A stretch of DNA of 64,000 bases from Alteromonas stellipolaris (GTDB taxonomy: Bacteria > Pseudomonadota > Gammaproteobacteria > Enterobacterales > Alteromonadaceae), in assembly GCF_001562115.1 (NCBI RefSeq), contig NZ_CP013926.1, positions 992,001 through 1,056,000 on the forward strand. Direction: 5' to 3'. Position numbers and translations under genes: made by a program. The notes under the pieces were generated by a model. It ran no database searches and had not been told where the DNA came from. It saw nothing but the letters and a program-made list of their open reading frames with translations. Below are positions 27,013 to 35,903 of the stretch, one piece after another; within the stretch, counting starts at the first letter, position 1, and each line of letters begins with the position of its first letter.

Positions 27013-29610
27013 ATGAATCGAATAATCAAAAAACTGCCTGAGCGAATTCTTATATCCGCCTGCTTTTTACTTACTTCCCACAGTCATGCTGAAACACTGC
27101 CATTTCAAAACCAATCGCTGCCGGTTGAGACTCGTGTCGCAGATTTAGTTGACCGCTTAACCTTGGAAGAGAAAGTGAGTCAATTATTTGATAAGTCAGC
27201 AGCAATAGAGCGCCTTGCCATTCCCGAATACTATTGGTGGAACGAAGCATTGCATGGGATAGCAAGAGCAGGTAAAGCAACCGTATTTCCTCAAGCTATT
27301 GGTATGGCGGCGACCTTTGACGAGCCTCTTATTTATCGTATAGCATCTACAATTTCAGATGAAGGGCGTGCTAAGCACCACGAGTTTTTACGAGAAGATA
27401 CCAATGCAATGTACGGAGGCCTTACTTATTGGTCGCCTAATATTAATATTTTTCGCGATCCTAGATGGGGCAGAGGCCAAGAAACTTACGGAGAGGATCC
27501 GTTTCTAACTTCTCGAATGGCGGTCAATTTTGTAAAAGGCCTTGAAGGTCAGGATCCCACCTACCTTAAGTCGGTCGCCACGTTGAAGCATTATGCTGTT
27601 CATAGTGGCCCGGAAGTTTCTAGACACAGCGACGATTACGCAGCGTCTGAAAAAGATTTAACGGAAACCTACCTCAGAGCATTTGAAGACACGATTGCAG
27701 CTACAAATATATCATCTGTAATGTGCGCATATAACCGAGTTAATGGTTCGCCTGCTTGTGGTAGTGAAGCGCTTCTTCAAAATACGCTACGAGATAAATT
27801 TAATTTCTCCGGTTACGTTGTTTCAGATTGCGGCGCTATTGCTGATTTTTATGATGAAAATTCCCATCATGTAGTGGACAGCCCTGCTCAAGCAGCCGCG
27901 AGTGCCTTAAAATCAGGTACAGACTTAAATTGCGGAGACCATCACGGCAATACATTTAGCTATCTAATAGAAGCCGTGGCAGAAGATTTGGTAGAGGAAA
28001 GTGATATTGACCAAGCGCTTACCCGGCTACTTACTGCACGCATGAAACTGGGAATGTTTGATAACAGCAGTACACATGCATATACCAAAATGCCTATGTC
28101 AGTGGTTGGGTCGAAAAACCATCTTGAATTGGCACGAGAAGCGGCAGAGAAATCCATGGTTTTACTTAAAAACGATGGTGTGTTGCCTTTGAAACGCAAT
28201 AGTAAAATAGCACTTATTGGGCCGAATGCTGACAATCCCGCCATACTTGTGGGTAATTATCATGGCACACCCGTGCAGCCGGTCACGCCGAAAGAAGCCT
28301 TTTCGCAGGCACTGCCTTCAAACCAAATTGGTTACGCGCCAGGAAGCAGTATAACTGAAAACATTTTTACGCATTTTAGTCCTGTCCCTTCCAGCGTTTT
28401 CACTCATGTAAATATGCAAGGCGAATCAAAACCAGGTTTAGTTGCTAAGTATTACCCATCGAGTCATTTCAATCTTCAGCCAAGCAAACGGCACGTTGAA
28501 ATGAACATCAATTTGAAGAGCGAAGACATACCTTTCAACAAAGCATCAAATCAAGAATTTGCAGTGCGATGGACGGGAAAAATTACCCCTCAAGAATCTG
28601 GTAATTATTACTTTAAAATGAAAAATGTAGAGGTCTATCTAGACGGTGAGCTTACAGACGAAAGCCGCTATCTTGAAGCAGGCAGGTCTTATGACTTCAA
28701 AGCTGAATCACTTATTCGGCGTTTTTGGCACAGCAATGTGATTGAACCAGAGATCAGCTTCAACTGGTTAATAGAGGATAAAAATTTAGATAGTGAAGCG
28801 CTTAGGGTGGCAAAGGAATCTGATGTTATCGTATTTGTCGGGGGCATTAGCGCGGAATTGGAGGGGGAAGAAATGCCTCTTGAGATTGATGGGTTCTCCC
28901 ATGGGGATAGAACGAATATCAAATTGCCCGAGAGCCAATCATCACTACTAAAAGCGCTTCATAAACTAGGCAAACCCATGGTTATGGTTAACATGAGCGG
29001 AAGCGCAATAGCGCTAAACTGGGAGGATAAAAACCTCAACGCTATTATTCAAGGCTTCTATCCTGGAGAGCAAACTGGGCCAGCACTACTGAACCTTCTT
29101 TATGGTGATACCAGTCCTTCCGGCCGACTACCGGTAACCTTTTATTCTTCGGTTGACGACTTACCGGACTTTAAAAATTACAATATGGTAAATCGAACCT
29201 ATAAGTATTACGAGGGAACCCCGCTTTATCCATTTGGTTACGGTCTTAGCTATGCAGACTTCCGTTACGATAAGCTAAAGATCACTCGCTCTGAAAAGGG
29301 TCTTAATATTGCTACCACGTTATCTAATAAAAGTGATATCAGTGCTCAAGAAGTTGTTCAAGTTTATCTTGGAATGCCCGATGCACCCATTCGTACGCCT
29401 CAGCGAGAGTTGGTCGCCTTTAAGCGTGTAAACTTAGCGGGTGGGGAAAGTCAGTCAGTGAAGTTCACCATTAATGAATCGCAACTTGTTTATGTTGATG
29501 AGCAGGGGCAGCGCCAACCTTATAAGGGTAAATTACTCGTGACGCTTGGTGGAGGACAAGGTGTGAAACGTAGCGATAACGTTGTGCAACACAGCATTAA
29601 TCTTCCCTAA
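27013..29610 (+). CDS. Secreted glycoside hydrolase family 3 with PA14 insert
   Basis: 865 residues with a signal peptide (cleavage after SHSHA, about residue 26). TIM-barrel domain: WWNEALHGIARAG, YWSPNINIFRDPRWGRGQETYGEDP, LKHYAVHSGPE; nucleophile Asp272 in GYVVSDCGAI. Second (alpha/beta)6 domain carries a PA14 insertion at about 475-600 (GLVAKYYPSSHF to NYYFKMKNVEVYLDGEL). A fibronectin-III-like C-terminal domain follows YPFGYGLSYADF. GH3 enzymes with this layout and the DCGAI motif are retaining beta-xylosidases or beta-glucosidases; xylose genes nearby favour xylosidase activity. Periplasmic. Divergent from the TBDR gene. Substrate assignment is inference. Confidence 0.9.
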   Translation: MNRIIKKLPERILISACFLLTSHSHAETLPFQNQSLPVETRVADLVDRLTLEEKVSQLFDKSAAIERLAIPEYYWWNEALHGIARAGKATVFPQAIGMAATFDEPLIYRIASTISDEGRAKHHEFLREDTNAMYGGLTYWSPNINIFRDPRWGRGQETYGEDPFLTSRMAVNFVKGLEGQDPTYLKSVATLKHYAVHSGPEVSRHSDDYAASEKDLTETYLRAFEDTIAATNISSVMCAYNRVNGSPACGSEALLQNTLRDKFNFSGYVVSDCGAIADFYDENSHHVVDSPAQAAASALKSGTDLNCGDHHGNTFSYLIEAVAEDLVEESDIDQALTRLLTARMKLGMFDNSSTHAYTKMPMSVVGSKNHLELAREAAEKSMVLLKNDGVLPLKRNSKIALIGPNADNPAILVGNYHGTPVQPVTPKEAFSQALPSNQIGYAPGSSITENIFTHFSPVPSSVFTHVNMQGESKPGLVAKYYPSSHFNLQPSKRHVEMNINLKSEDIPFNKASNQEFAVRWTGKITPQESGNYYFKMKNVEVYLDGELTDESRYLEAGRSYDFKAESLIRRFWHSNVIEPEISFNWLIEDKNLDSEALRVAKESDVIVFVGGISAELEGEEMPLEIDGFSHGDRTNIKLPESQSSLLKALHKLGKPMVMVNMSGSAIALNWEDKNLNAIIQGFYPGEQTGPALLNLLYGDTSPSGRLPVTFYSSVDDLPDFKNYNMVNRTYKYYEGTPLYPFGYGLSYADFRYDKLKITRSEKGLNIATTLSNKSDISAQEVVQVYLGMPDAPIRTPQRELVAFKRVNLAGGESQSVKFTINESQLVYVDEQGQRQPYKGKLLVTLGGGQGVKRSDNVVQHSINLP

Positions 29611-29615
29611 TATTA

Positions 29616-29650
29616 TGTTCGTTCATCCATAGTAAATGGATGAGCGAGCA
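29616..29650. terminator. Hairpin after the GH3 gene
   Basis: TGTTCGTTCATCCAT pairs with ATGGATGAGCGAGCA (15-base stem with two G-U pairs) around an AGTAA loop, directly after the GH3 stop. It is the first of two hairpins in this convergent gap and has no T run. Confidence 0.55.
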
Positions 29651-29668
29651 TACTTGTTATATTGCAGC

Positions 29669-29700
29669 AGTCAGTGCCATAGTTATGGCACTGACTTTTT
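29669..29700 (+). terminator. Strong rho-independent terminator between GH3 and ohrR
   Basis: A perfect 12-base stem, AGTCAGTGCCAT and ATGGCACTGACT, with loop AGTT and a T run. It abuts the ohrR stop codon and serves the plus-strand GH3 transcript. Confidence 0.85.
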
Positions 29701-30163
29701 AATCAGCATTGAAGCACCCTTGTAGTTTGTCCATTAATACAATAAGTTGCTTTGCTTCAGCTTTCGACATGCCATCTAGTTTACATAACATTTGTGCGGG
29801 AACATCCCGTGCTATTATTTTGGCATCTTGCCCCGATTTTGACAGCATTACTCGGCGTACCCGTTTGTCCAGTTCATCTTTAACCACGCTTAACAGCCCT
29901 TTTTGCTCTAGTTTTTTTAAAATCAGCGTCATAGCACCGCCATCTATCACAGTTTTATCCAACAATTCTGCAATGGTGACGTTAGATTGTTCCCACAAGG
30001 CCATCATCACTACGTACTGTGGATACGTGATATCAAGGCTTTTAAGCAATGGGCGATAGGCACGAGTAAATGCATTAGACAGCGTGTAAAAGCGGTGGCA
30101 CAACTGGCTTTCTAATTTAAGCGTATCGGGCGCAAGTTCATCAAGTTTAGCTTCATCAGACAT
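29699..30163 (-). CDS. ohrR: Organic peroxide sensor-repressor OhrR (MarR family)
   Basis: ATG 30163 gives 154 residues; the longer open frame would translate through an operator-like palindrome. The N-terminal helix contains LESQLCHRFYTLSNAFTRAYRPLL, with Cys22 as the reactive cysteine, and a second cysteine lies at 127. C22 and C127 are exactly the pair known in the two-cysteine OhrR of Xanthomonas, which supports this start. The winged helix is NVTIAELLDKTVIDGGAMTLILKKLEQKG. OhrR represses ohr until organic hydroperoxides oxidise Cys22. It is divergent from ohr, with two 12-base boxes between them. Confidence 0.93.
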   Translation of the reverse strand: MSDEAKLDELAPDTLKLESQLCHRFYTLSNAFTRAYRPLLKSLDITYPQYVVMMALWEQSNVTIAELLDKTVIDGGAMTLILKKLEQKGLLSVVKDELDKRVRRVMLSKSGQDAKIIARDVPAQMLCKLDGMSKAEAKQLIVLMDKLQGCFNAD

Positions 30164-30200
30164 GAGCGTTCCTAGAGGAGTTAAAAAGCATGAATAATAT

Positions 30201-30212
30201 TTTGCATGCAAA
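30201..30212. promoter_or_regulatory. OhrR-type operator, box 1
   Basis: TTTGCATGCAAA is a perfect 12-base palindrome 37 bases before the ohrR start. TTGCA/TGCAA half sites are typical of OhrR operators. Confidence 0.7.
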
Positions 30213-30248
30213 GGACTTGATCTGCAAGCGGCATTGGTGTTAATTTAG

Positions 30249-30260
30249 TTTGTATGCAAA
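30249..30260. promoter_or_regulatory. OhrR-type operator, box 2
   Basis: TTTGTATGCAAA matches box 1 at 11 of 12 positions and lies 48 bases away, between the divergent ohrR and ohr genes and nearer to ohr. Confidence 0.65.
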
Positions 30261-30364
30261 ATAAGTTGCATTTACTTTCTATTAGATATTTTCATTACGC
30301 GATTTCATTACTGGGCTTCAATAAAGAATGCTCAAGTTGAGCGAAGCAAACGAGGATTTATACA

Positions 30365-30793
30365 ATGCATACACTTCAACAAGTGGTTTATACCGGTACA
30401 GCAACTGCAACAGGTGGTCGTGAGGGAACAGCAAAATCAAGTGACGGAAGCTTAGATGTTACCCTTTCAACACCAAAAGCATTAGGTGGAGCGGGTGGCA
30501 ATGGCACTAACCCAGAGCAAATGTTTGCAGCTGGCTATTCAGCGTGTTTCATTGGTGCACTAAAGCATGTTGCTGCGGCTGAAAAAATTAAATTGGGCAG
30601 CGATATAAGCGTAACTGGCGATGTATCTATTGGGCCTATCGAAGTCGGTTTTGCTATTGCAGTAAAACTAAGCGTCGATTTAGGTGATATGGAGAAATCT
30701 GTAGCAGAAAGCTTAGTGGCTAAAGCGCACCAAGTATGCCCATACTCAAATGCCACACGTGGCAATATTGATGTGCAAATTTCAGTAGCCTAG
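30365..30793 (+). CDS. ohr: Organic hydroperoxide resistance thiol peroxidase Ohr
   Basis: 142 residues, the normal family length. The catalytic pair is Cys61 in AAGYSACFIGAL and Cys125 in AHQVCPYSNATRGN, and the conserved Arg19 in GGREGTAKS assists. Ohr is a lipoyl-dependent cytoplasmic peroxidase that reduces fatty-acid and other organic hydroperoxides. Divergent from its repressor ohrR. The start has GAGGATTTATACA upstream. Confidence 0.95.
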   Translation: MHTLQQVVYTGTATATGGREGTAKSSDGSLDVTLSTPKALGGAGGNGTNPEQMFAAGYSACFIGALKHVAAAEKIKLGSDISVTGDVSIGPIEVGFAIAVKLSVDLGDMEKSVAESLVAKAHQVCPYSNATRGNIDVQISVA

Positions 30794-30961
30794 ACATCTT
30801 AATACCTTTCTTCCGCTTGATCATCTGTGTAGCTGCAAAGGCAAGGGAAAGGGGGGAAACGTTAATTTAACCGCTGGTGTCGTTGCTTGTCGTTTTGGGC
30901 TTAAGCATTCAGGTACTTCTTTGTTATTATGAGTAAGACAGAAAAAATAACAGGAAGTATT

Positions 30962-32893
30962 ATGAAGAATATAGGCTGGGTAGCCATTTGTGCGCCAATA
31001 TTGTTTGCGTGTAGCGAACAACCCTCACAAGAACCGACAGCACCATCAGCGGTTTCTGATAGTGCCGATAGCAAAATTGCTGCCGAGAGCGCGGTATCTA
31101 AAGTAGATGTGCTCAGTGAAATAGAGGCGGGTAAAGATTACCACTCATTCGCCAATCCATCAGAAGTGCGAGTTACTCATTTAGATTTAGACTTAACTGC
31201 AGATTTTGAAACATCAACATTATCCGGCAGTGCTACGCTAACCGTTGAGCGCAGTGCACCTAACTTTAATGCGGTAGTTCTTGATACTCGTGCACTGAAT
31301 ATTACATCAGTTACGGTTGACGGCGATGCAGTGCCTTTTGATATGGGCGACACCGATCCTGAACTTGGCACGCCACTTTCTGTTGAATTACCTGAAGGAG
31401 CAGATAAGCTAACCATTGCCTATTCTACCTCGCCTGAAGCATCGGGTGTTCAGTGGTTAACGCCAGCACAAACCGCAGGAAAGCAACATCCTTTCTTGTT
31501 TACCCAAGCGCAAGCTATGCATGCAAGAAGCTTTATTCCACTGCAAGACTCTCCACAAGTACGGGTGACCTACACAGCCACCATACATACCCCTGAAGCT
31601 TTATTGGCAGTAATGAGTGCGTCTAACGATCCTACTACGGCTCGTGATGGTGAGTACTCGTTTACTATGCCGCAGCCTGTACCTTCGTACTTAATCGCAT
31701 TAGCAATTGGTGATTTGAAATTTAAACCAATGGGCGAGCGCACGGGGGTTTATGCCGAACCTAGTATGTTAGACGCAGCGGCAAAAGAATTCGAAGATAC
31801 CGAAGCCATGTTAGAAGTTACGGAAAAAACCTATGGCCCATATCAATGGGATCGTTACGACTTACTGATTTTACCGCCTTCTTTTCCCTTTGGCGGAATG
31901 GAAAACCCACGCTTATCATTTATTACCCCTACAGTGATCGCTGGGGATAAAAGCTTAGTGTCACTGATTGCGCATGAACTGGCGCATAGCTGGTCGGGCA
32001 ATACGGTTACCAATGCCACGTGGCGCGATCTGTGGTTAAACGAAGGTTTCACCACCTATTTAACTTACCGTATTATGGAAATGATATACGGACACGACCG
32101 ATTTAAAAAAGAAGCGGTTTTGGGATACCAAGATTTACAAAACGATATACAAGCCCTCAACGAAGAAGATGAAATTCTAGCTATCGATCTTCGCGGAAGA
32201 AATCCAGATGATGTTTTCTCAAATATTCCTTACGAAAAAGGCGCGCTCTTTTTACGTGAAATTGAAAACAAAATTGGTCGTGAAAATTTTGATGCGTTTT
32301 TAATGCAGTACTTTGAAGATTTCGCGTTTAAAAGCATTACCACTGATACGTTTTTAGCCTACCTGGATGAAACCTTGTTGGTGCAATACCCAGATAAGTT
32401 AAGCAAAGCACGCATTCAAAAATGGGTGTTTGAGCCTGGTATTCCTGAAGGGGCGCCTGTGCCAGAGTCGGATGCCTTTGATAAAATTGATACCACTCGT
32501 AAGGCTTGGTTAGCCGGTGAGGTAGAAGCGGCAAATATAGATACCGAGCAATGGACAGTGCATGAGTGGTTGTATTTCTTGAACAATATGCCAAAGGAAC
32601 TATCCGCAGAGCAACTGGCTGCACTAGATGCTGCGTTCTCGTTGACCACCACGCAAAATAATGAAATAGCCCACAGTTGGTTGATGATTGCAGTGGCAAA
32701 TGAGTACAAGCCGGCCTACGACCGATTGTACGAGTACCTAGTTAACATTGGTCGCAATAAGTTAGTTAAGCCGCTATATCGTTCGCTTTCTGCAACACCC
32801 GAAGGCAAAGCTTTTGCTAAACGTGCCTTTGAAGAAGCAAAGCCGGGTTATCACCCTTTAACCATTAGAGCCAACGAAGGCTTTGTGGAATAA
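30962..32893 (+). CDS. M1-family zinc aminopeptidase lipoprotein
   Basis: ATG 30962 (AGGAAG upstream) gives 643 residues with a lipobox ILFAC after MKNIGWVAICAP, so it is probably a periplasm-facing lipoprotein. The exopeptidase motif GGMEN (near 315) and the zinc site H338-ELAH342 with Glu361 (HEXXH-x18-E) are intact, and the C-terminal half is the helical domain of leukotriene A4 hydrolase-type M1 peptidases. It removes N-terminal residues from peptides. No partner genes are adjacent. The 12-residue longer frame from 30929 would bury the lipobox and is rejected. Confidence 0.93.
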   Translation: MKNIGWVAICAPILFACSEQPSQEPTAPSAVSDSADSKIAAESAVSKVDVLSEIEAGKDYHSFANPSEVRVTHLDLDLTADFETSTLSGSATLTVERSAPNFNAVVLDTRALNITSVTVDGDAVPFDMGDTDPELGTPLSVELPEGADKLTIAYSTSPEASGVQWLTPAQTAGKQHPFLFTQAQAMHARSFIPLQDSPQVRVTYTATIHTPEALLAVMSASNDPTTARDGEYSFTMPQPVPSYLIALAIGDLKFKPMGERTGVYAEPSMLDAAAKEFEDTEAMLEVTEKTYGPYQWDRYDLLILPPSFPFGGMENPRLSFITPTVIAGDKSLVSLIAHELAHSWSGNTVTNATWRDLWLNEGFTTYLTYRIMEMIYGHDRFKKEAVLGYQDLQNDIQALNEEDEILAIDLRGRNPDDVFSNIPYEKGALFLREIENKIGRENFDAFLMQYFEDFAFKSITTDTFLAYLDETLLVQYPDKLSKARIQKWVFEPGIPEGAPVPESDAFDKIDTTRKAWLAGEVEAANIDTEQWTVHEWLYFLNNMPKELSAEQLAALDAAFSLTTTQNNEIAHSWLMIAVANEYKPAYDRLYEYLVNIGRNKLVKPLYRSLSATPEGKAFAKRAFEEAKPGYHPLTIRANEGFVE

Positions 32894-33030
32894 AAGCGAT
32901 CTTTACAAGCCTTAAGGCGTAGAACTAATTAGGTATCATCAGTAGCACTAACGGGATGGTTAGCGCTACTGATGACGCATATTACCGATGTAATTGGTTC
33001 ATGTAGCTAATACGCAATTAAGGAGACTGT

Positions 33031-33567
33031 ATGTATACGCAAAAACTACAACCTGATTCTTCATTTCCCGATGTGCAAGTAACGCTGAGCACCGGTGAGG
33101 TTGTTTCATTAAGCAACAAACGTGAAGGTTGTGATTGGAAGATGGTGGTTGTTTACCGTGGTAAGCACTGTCCTATCTGTACCAAGTATCTAAACGCGCT
33201 GGAAGACTACAAAGGGCGTTTGTTAGAGCTTGGCGTTGATGTCATAGCGGTATCAGCTGACAGTCAATCTCAGTTAAAAGAGCATCTTGAAGATTTATCG
33301 ATTACGTTCCCTATTGCTTCGGGGTTAAGCGAAGAAGATATGAAAGGGCTAGGTTTATATATTTCTGTGCCTCGCAGCGAAAAGGAGACCGATCACAATT
33401 TCGCAGAGCCCGCGTTGTTTATTCTAAATCAAGATAACACTATTCAAATAAGTGAGTTGGCTAATGCGCCTTTTGTACGCCCTGATTTAGAGCAGCTGGT
33501 ATCCGGTTTGGAATTCATTCGCAACCCAGAAAATGATTACCCAATTCGCGGCACCTTTAGTGGATAG
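33031..33567 (+). CDS. Redoxin (AhpC/TSA-type) domain protein
   Basis: 178 residues with a thioredoxin-like peroxiredoxin fold. The active-site motif is KHCPICTKYLNALEDYKGRL, a CPxC pattern around residues 50-53, followed by LGVDVIAVSADSQSQLKEHL. It likely reduces peroxides or acts as a thiol reductase in the cytoplasm (no signal peptide). The CPIC motif differs from the typical TPxC of AhpC/Prx and resembles the peroxiredoxin-like AhpC/TSA subgroup. GGAGACTGT lies just upstream of the ATG. Single-gene unit ended by a strong terminator. Confidence 0.8.
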   Translation: MYTQKLQPDSSFPDVQVTLSTGEVVSLSNKREGCDWKMVVVYRGKHCPICTKYLNALEDYKGRLLELGVDVIAVSADSQSQLKEHLEDLSITFPIASGLSEEDMKGLGLYISVPRSEKETDHNFAEPALFILNQDNTIQISELANAPFVRPDLEQLVSGLEFIRNPENDYPIRGTFSG

Positions 33568-33642
33568 CGCTAATGGTTAGCTCTGATGGATAGCATTATC
33601 AGATAGCAACATCGCTGCTTATATGAAATGTTTAGGAACAAG

Positions 33643-33666
33643 AAGCCCGCATAGCGGGCTTTTTTA
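33643..33666. terminator. Terminator between the redoxin and yigZ genes
   Basis: AAGCCCGC and GCGGGCTT arms with an ATA loop and a T run on the plus strand; it lies in the gap between two convergent genes. Confidence 0.85.
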
Positions 33667-33723
33667 TGCTTGTCACAAATGCTCTTCATATATTCAAGAA
33701 AAGCACCGGGATACCAGTAATAC

Positions 33724-34329
33724 TTAGATACTCTCAGGGCGAGTAAAATCGATCGCCATGGCAGCGGTTTTTTCTTGAAACTCATCAATGGCATGATTTG
33801 GCAATTGTACATTTACGGTAACGTGCTGTGCATAGTCACAACTGACTATCTTGCCTGAAAATTGTTCGCATAAATGTCGGACGAATTGCTCGTGCTTAAA
33901 GTCGATATCAATAGAGATATCATAAAGGCGCACTTCTTCTCGGGTGGGAAGTTGTTCCATAGCTTGCTGCGCTGAGGTTGAGTAAGCACGCACTAACCCA
34001 CCTGCACCTAGTTTAATGCCACCAAAATAGCGGGTAACAATAATCATGACATCGCCCACCCCCTTGTGCTGTAGAACATTGAGAATGGGCTTTCCGGCCG
34101 TGCCACTTGGTTCGCCATCGTCAGCCATTGCTGCGCTTGATGGGGAGTGGGGATTGCCAAGTAAATACGCCCAACAATGGTGGCGAGCATCTGGATATTT
34201 TTGCTTCACATTTGCGAGGTGTGACATCGCGGCTTCGCGACTATCTGCAAAGGCGGCAAAGGCAATAAACTTACTTTTTTTAATCTCGTACAGGTTTTCA
34301 ATCTGCTGAGCGGGGACGGGATATGACAT
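33724..34329 (-). CDS. yigZ: YigZ/IMPACT family protein
   Basis: 201 residues; E. coli YigZ is 204. The N-terminal domain contains the family signature KSKFIAFAAFADSREAA, ARHHCWAYLLG, then DDGEPSGTAGKPILNVLQ and VTRYFGGIKLGAGGLVRAYS. The C-terminal domain (about 140-201) is ferredoxin-like, resembling ribosomal-factor domains. The related eukaryotic IMPACT binds GCN1 and regulates translation; the bacterial role is unsettled. Cytoplasmic. No operon partner. Confidence 0.93.
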   Translation of the reverse strand: MSYPVPAQQIENLYEIKKSKFIAFAAFADSREAAMSHLANVKQKYPDARHHCWAYLLGNPHSPSSAAMADDGEPSGTAGKPILNVLQHKGVGDVMIIVTRYFGGIKLGAGGLVRAYSTSAQQAMEQLPTREEVRLYDISIDIDFKHEQFVRHLCEQFSGKIVSCDYAQHVTVNVQLPNHAIDEFQEKTAAMAIDFTRPESI

Positions 34330-34417
34330 GCCGCCATTGTACCTGAATTTCGCCTCTGGCTAAATACAGGTACAACAGCGTTTTGCGCTTTACTACTTTA
34401 CTAGAAGCTACTTTGCA

Positions 34418-35716
34418 TTAACGTAGAATGCCTGAAACCGTTTCTGATACGTTTGTCGCACCTTTAAGAATTTCATCCATCACACCTTGAACTTGGGTGA
34501 TCTGTTGACTGTTAAGGTCTACGTTATCCTTCACAGTTGCCATCTTACTGGTAGACTTGTTTGCCAGTTTGCGGTTTTCAGCCACTACAGATTCAATTTC
34601 TACAGTTGAATCACTGGTACGCTGTGCTAGTTGGCGAACTTCGTCAGCAACTACAGCGAAACCACGACCTTGTTCCCCAGCTCGGGCTGCTTCAATAGCA
34701 GCGTTTAGAGCAAGAAGGTTAGTTTGATCTGCAATACCACTGATGGTGGTTACGATAGTTTCAATTTTAAGTGATTGCTCACTAAGTTCGTGCATCAATT
34801 TATTGGTTTGATCAACTTCATCTAGCGCCACTTGAAAAACATCAATACTACGTTGAAGCGATGACGCGCCGTCTGCGGCAATCTGTGAGGTTTCTTCTGC
34901 GGTAGATACGGCAAGTTCAGCAGCTTGTGAAATGGCGTGCTTTTCTTGAACTTGCGCTGTAACGTCCGATGCAAACTTGATAACTTTGACAACTTTACCA
35001 GTGCCATCAAACACGGGGTTATAAGTGGCTTCAAGCCATAATGTTTCTCTATCTGCGTTAATACGCTCAAAAGTGCCCGACGAGAACTGTCCACTAGCTA
35101 AAGATTGCCAAAATTGAGGATTGTTCTGATAGAAGTCTTCTTTACAGAACATACGATGGTGCTTGCCTTTAATTTCATCAAGACTGTATTTTACTGTCGC
35201 GGTGAAGTTTTCGTTGGCGGTAACAATGGTGCCATCTGGTTCAAACTCGATAACCGCCATCGACTTATTCAGTGCATCGGTGATCGCTCTACCAGAAAAA
35301 ACAGCATTCTCTTGCTCGGTAACATCATGATAAATGGCGTTAATTTCAACACCTTCACCATTACGAACGCTAACATAGCTGGCTTTTAGCCATTTTGTTT
35401 CACCGGTCTCTGCTTTCATCGCAACGGTATTCGTGTAAGATCCACCGTTTAACAATGACTGCCAAAATAGACGATAATCGTTGTCGCTCTGAATACCTGG
35501 CACACGAAGATCTTTGTGGTTGAAAGAGGGCGTTCCTGTATTTGGGCGCGCTAAAATGTTTAAAAGCGGAGATGATGCGTATAAACAATCTCCTCTCTCA
35601 GAATACACTGCGTAAGCAAGGTTTTCTTTCAATGTACTTAGCGTTGTTGCTAAGCTGGTATTCTCGTCCGTGAGTGAGGAAACTTCCTTATTATATCGTG
35701 AACTAGATACAAACAT
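34418..35716 (-). CDS. Soluble PAS-PAS chemoreceptor-like protein (BdlA-like architecture)
   Basis: 432 residues, no membrane segment. Two PAS domains at about 30-140 and 145-260 ([40 protein letters not shown] in the second), then an MCP signalling domain with the conserved hairpin [20 protein letters not shown] near residue 335. The overall layout and length match BdlA of Pseudomonas aeruginosa, a soluble dispersal regulator linked to c-di-GMP, and also aerotaxis-type receptors. The signalling domain is short after the hairpin and lacks a CheR-binding tail. A haem- or flavin-bound PAS is possible, but no binding residue is certain. Single gene. Confidence 0.85.
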   Translation of the reverse strand: MFVSSSRYNKEVSSLTDENTSLATTLSTLKENLAYAVYSERGDCLYASSPLLNILARPNTGTPSFNHKDLRVPGIQSDNDYRLFWQSLLNGGSYTNTVAMKAETGETKWLKASYVSVRNGEGVEINAIYHDVTEQENAVFSGRAITDALNKSMAVIEFEPDGTIVTANENFTATVKYSLDEIKGKHHRMFCKEDFYQNNPQFWQSLASGQFSSGTFERINADRETLWLEATYNPVFDGTGKVVKVIKFASDVTAQVQEKHAISQAAELAVSTAEETSQIAADGASSLQRSIDVFQVALDEVDQTNKLMHELSEQSLKIETIVTTISGIADQTNLLALNAAIEAARAGEQGRGFAVVADEVRQLAQRTSDSTVEIESVVAENRKLANKSTSKMATVKDNVDLNSQQITQVQGVMDEILKGATNVSETVSGILR

Positions 35717-35903
35717 GTTGGCTCCGTTACCTTCTAATAAAGTATGCTTATTATAGAGCGGTTATTTTTGCAGCGCTTTTAGACAATAGGCGCAATTGAT
35801 GGGATTTTAGGTATGTAATTTAATACCAATTAGGTGAGGTTACTATTTTTTAATACTTGAGCCGTAATTAGTCCATTCTCAAACAAAATCAGAGTCAATT
35901 TAC

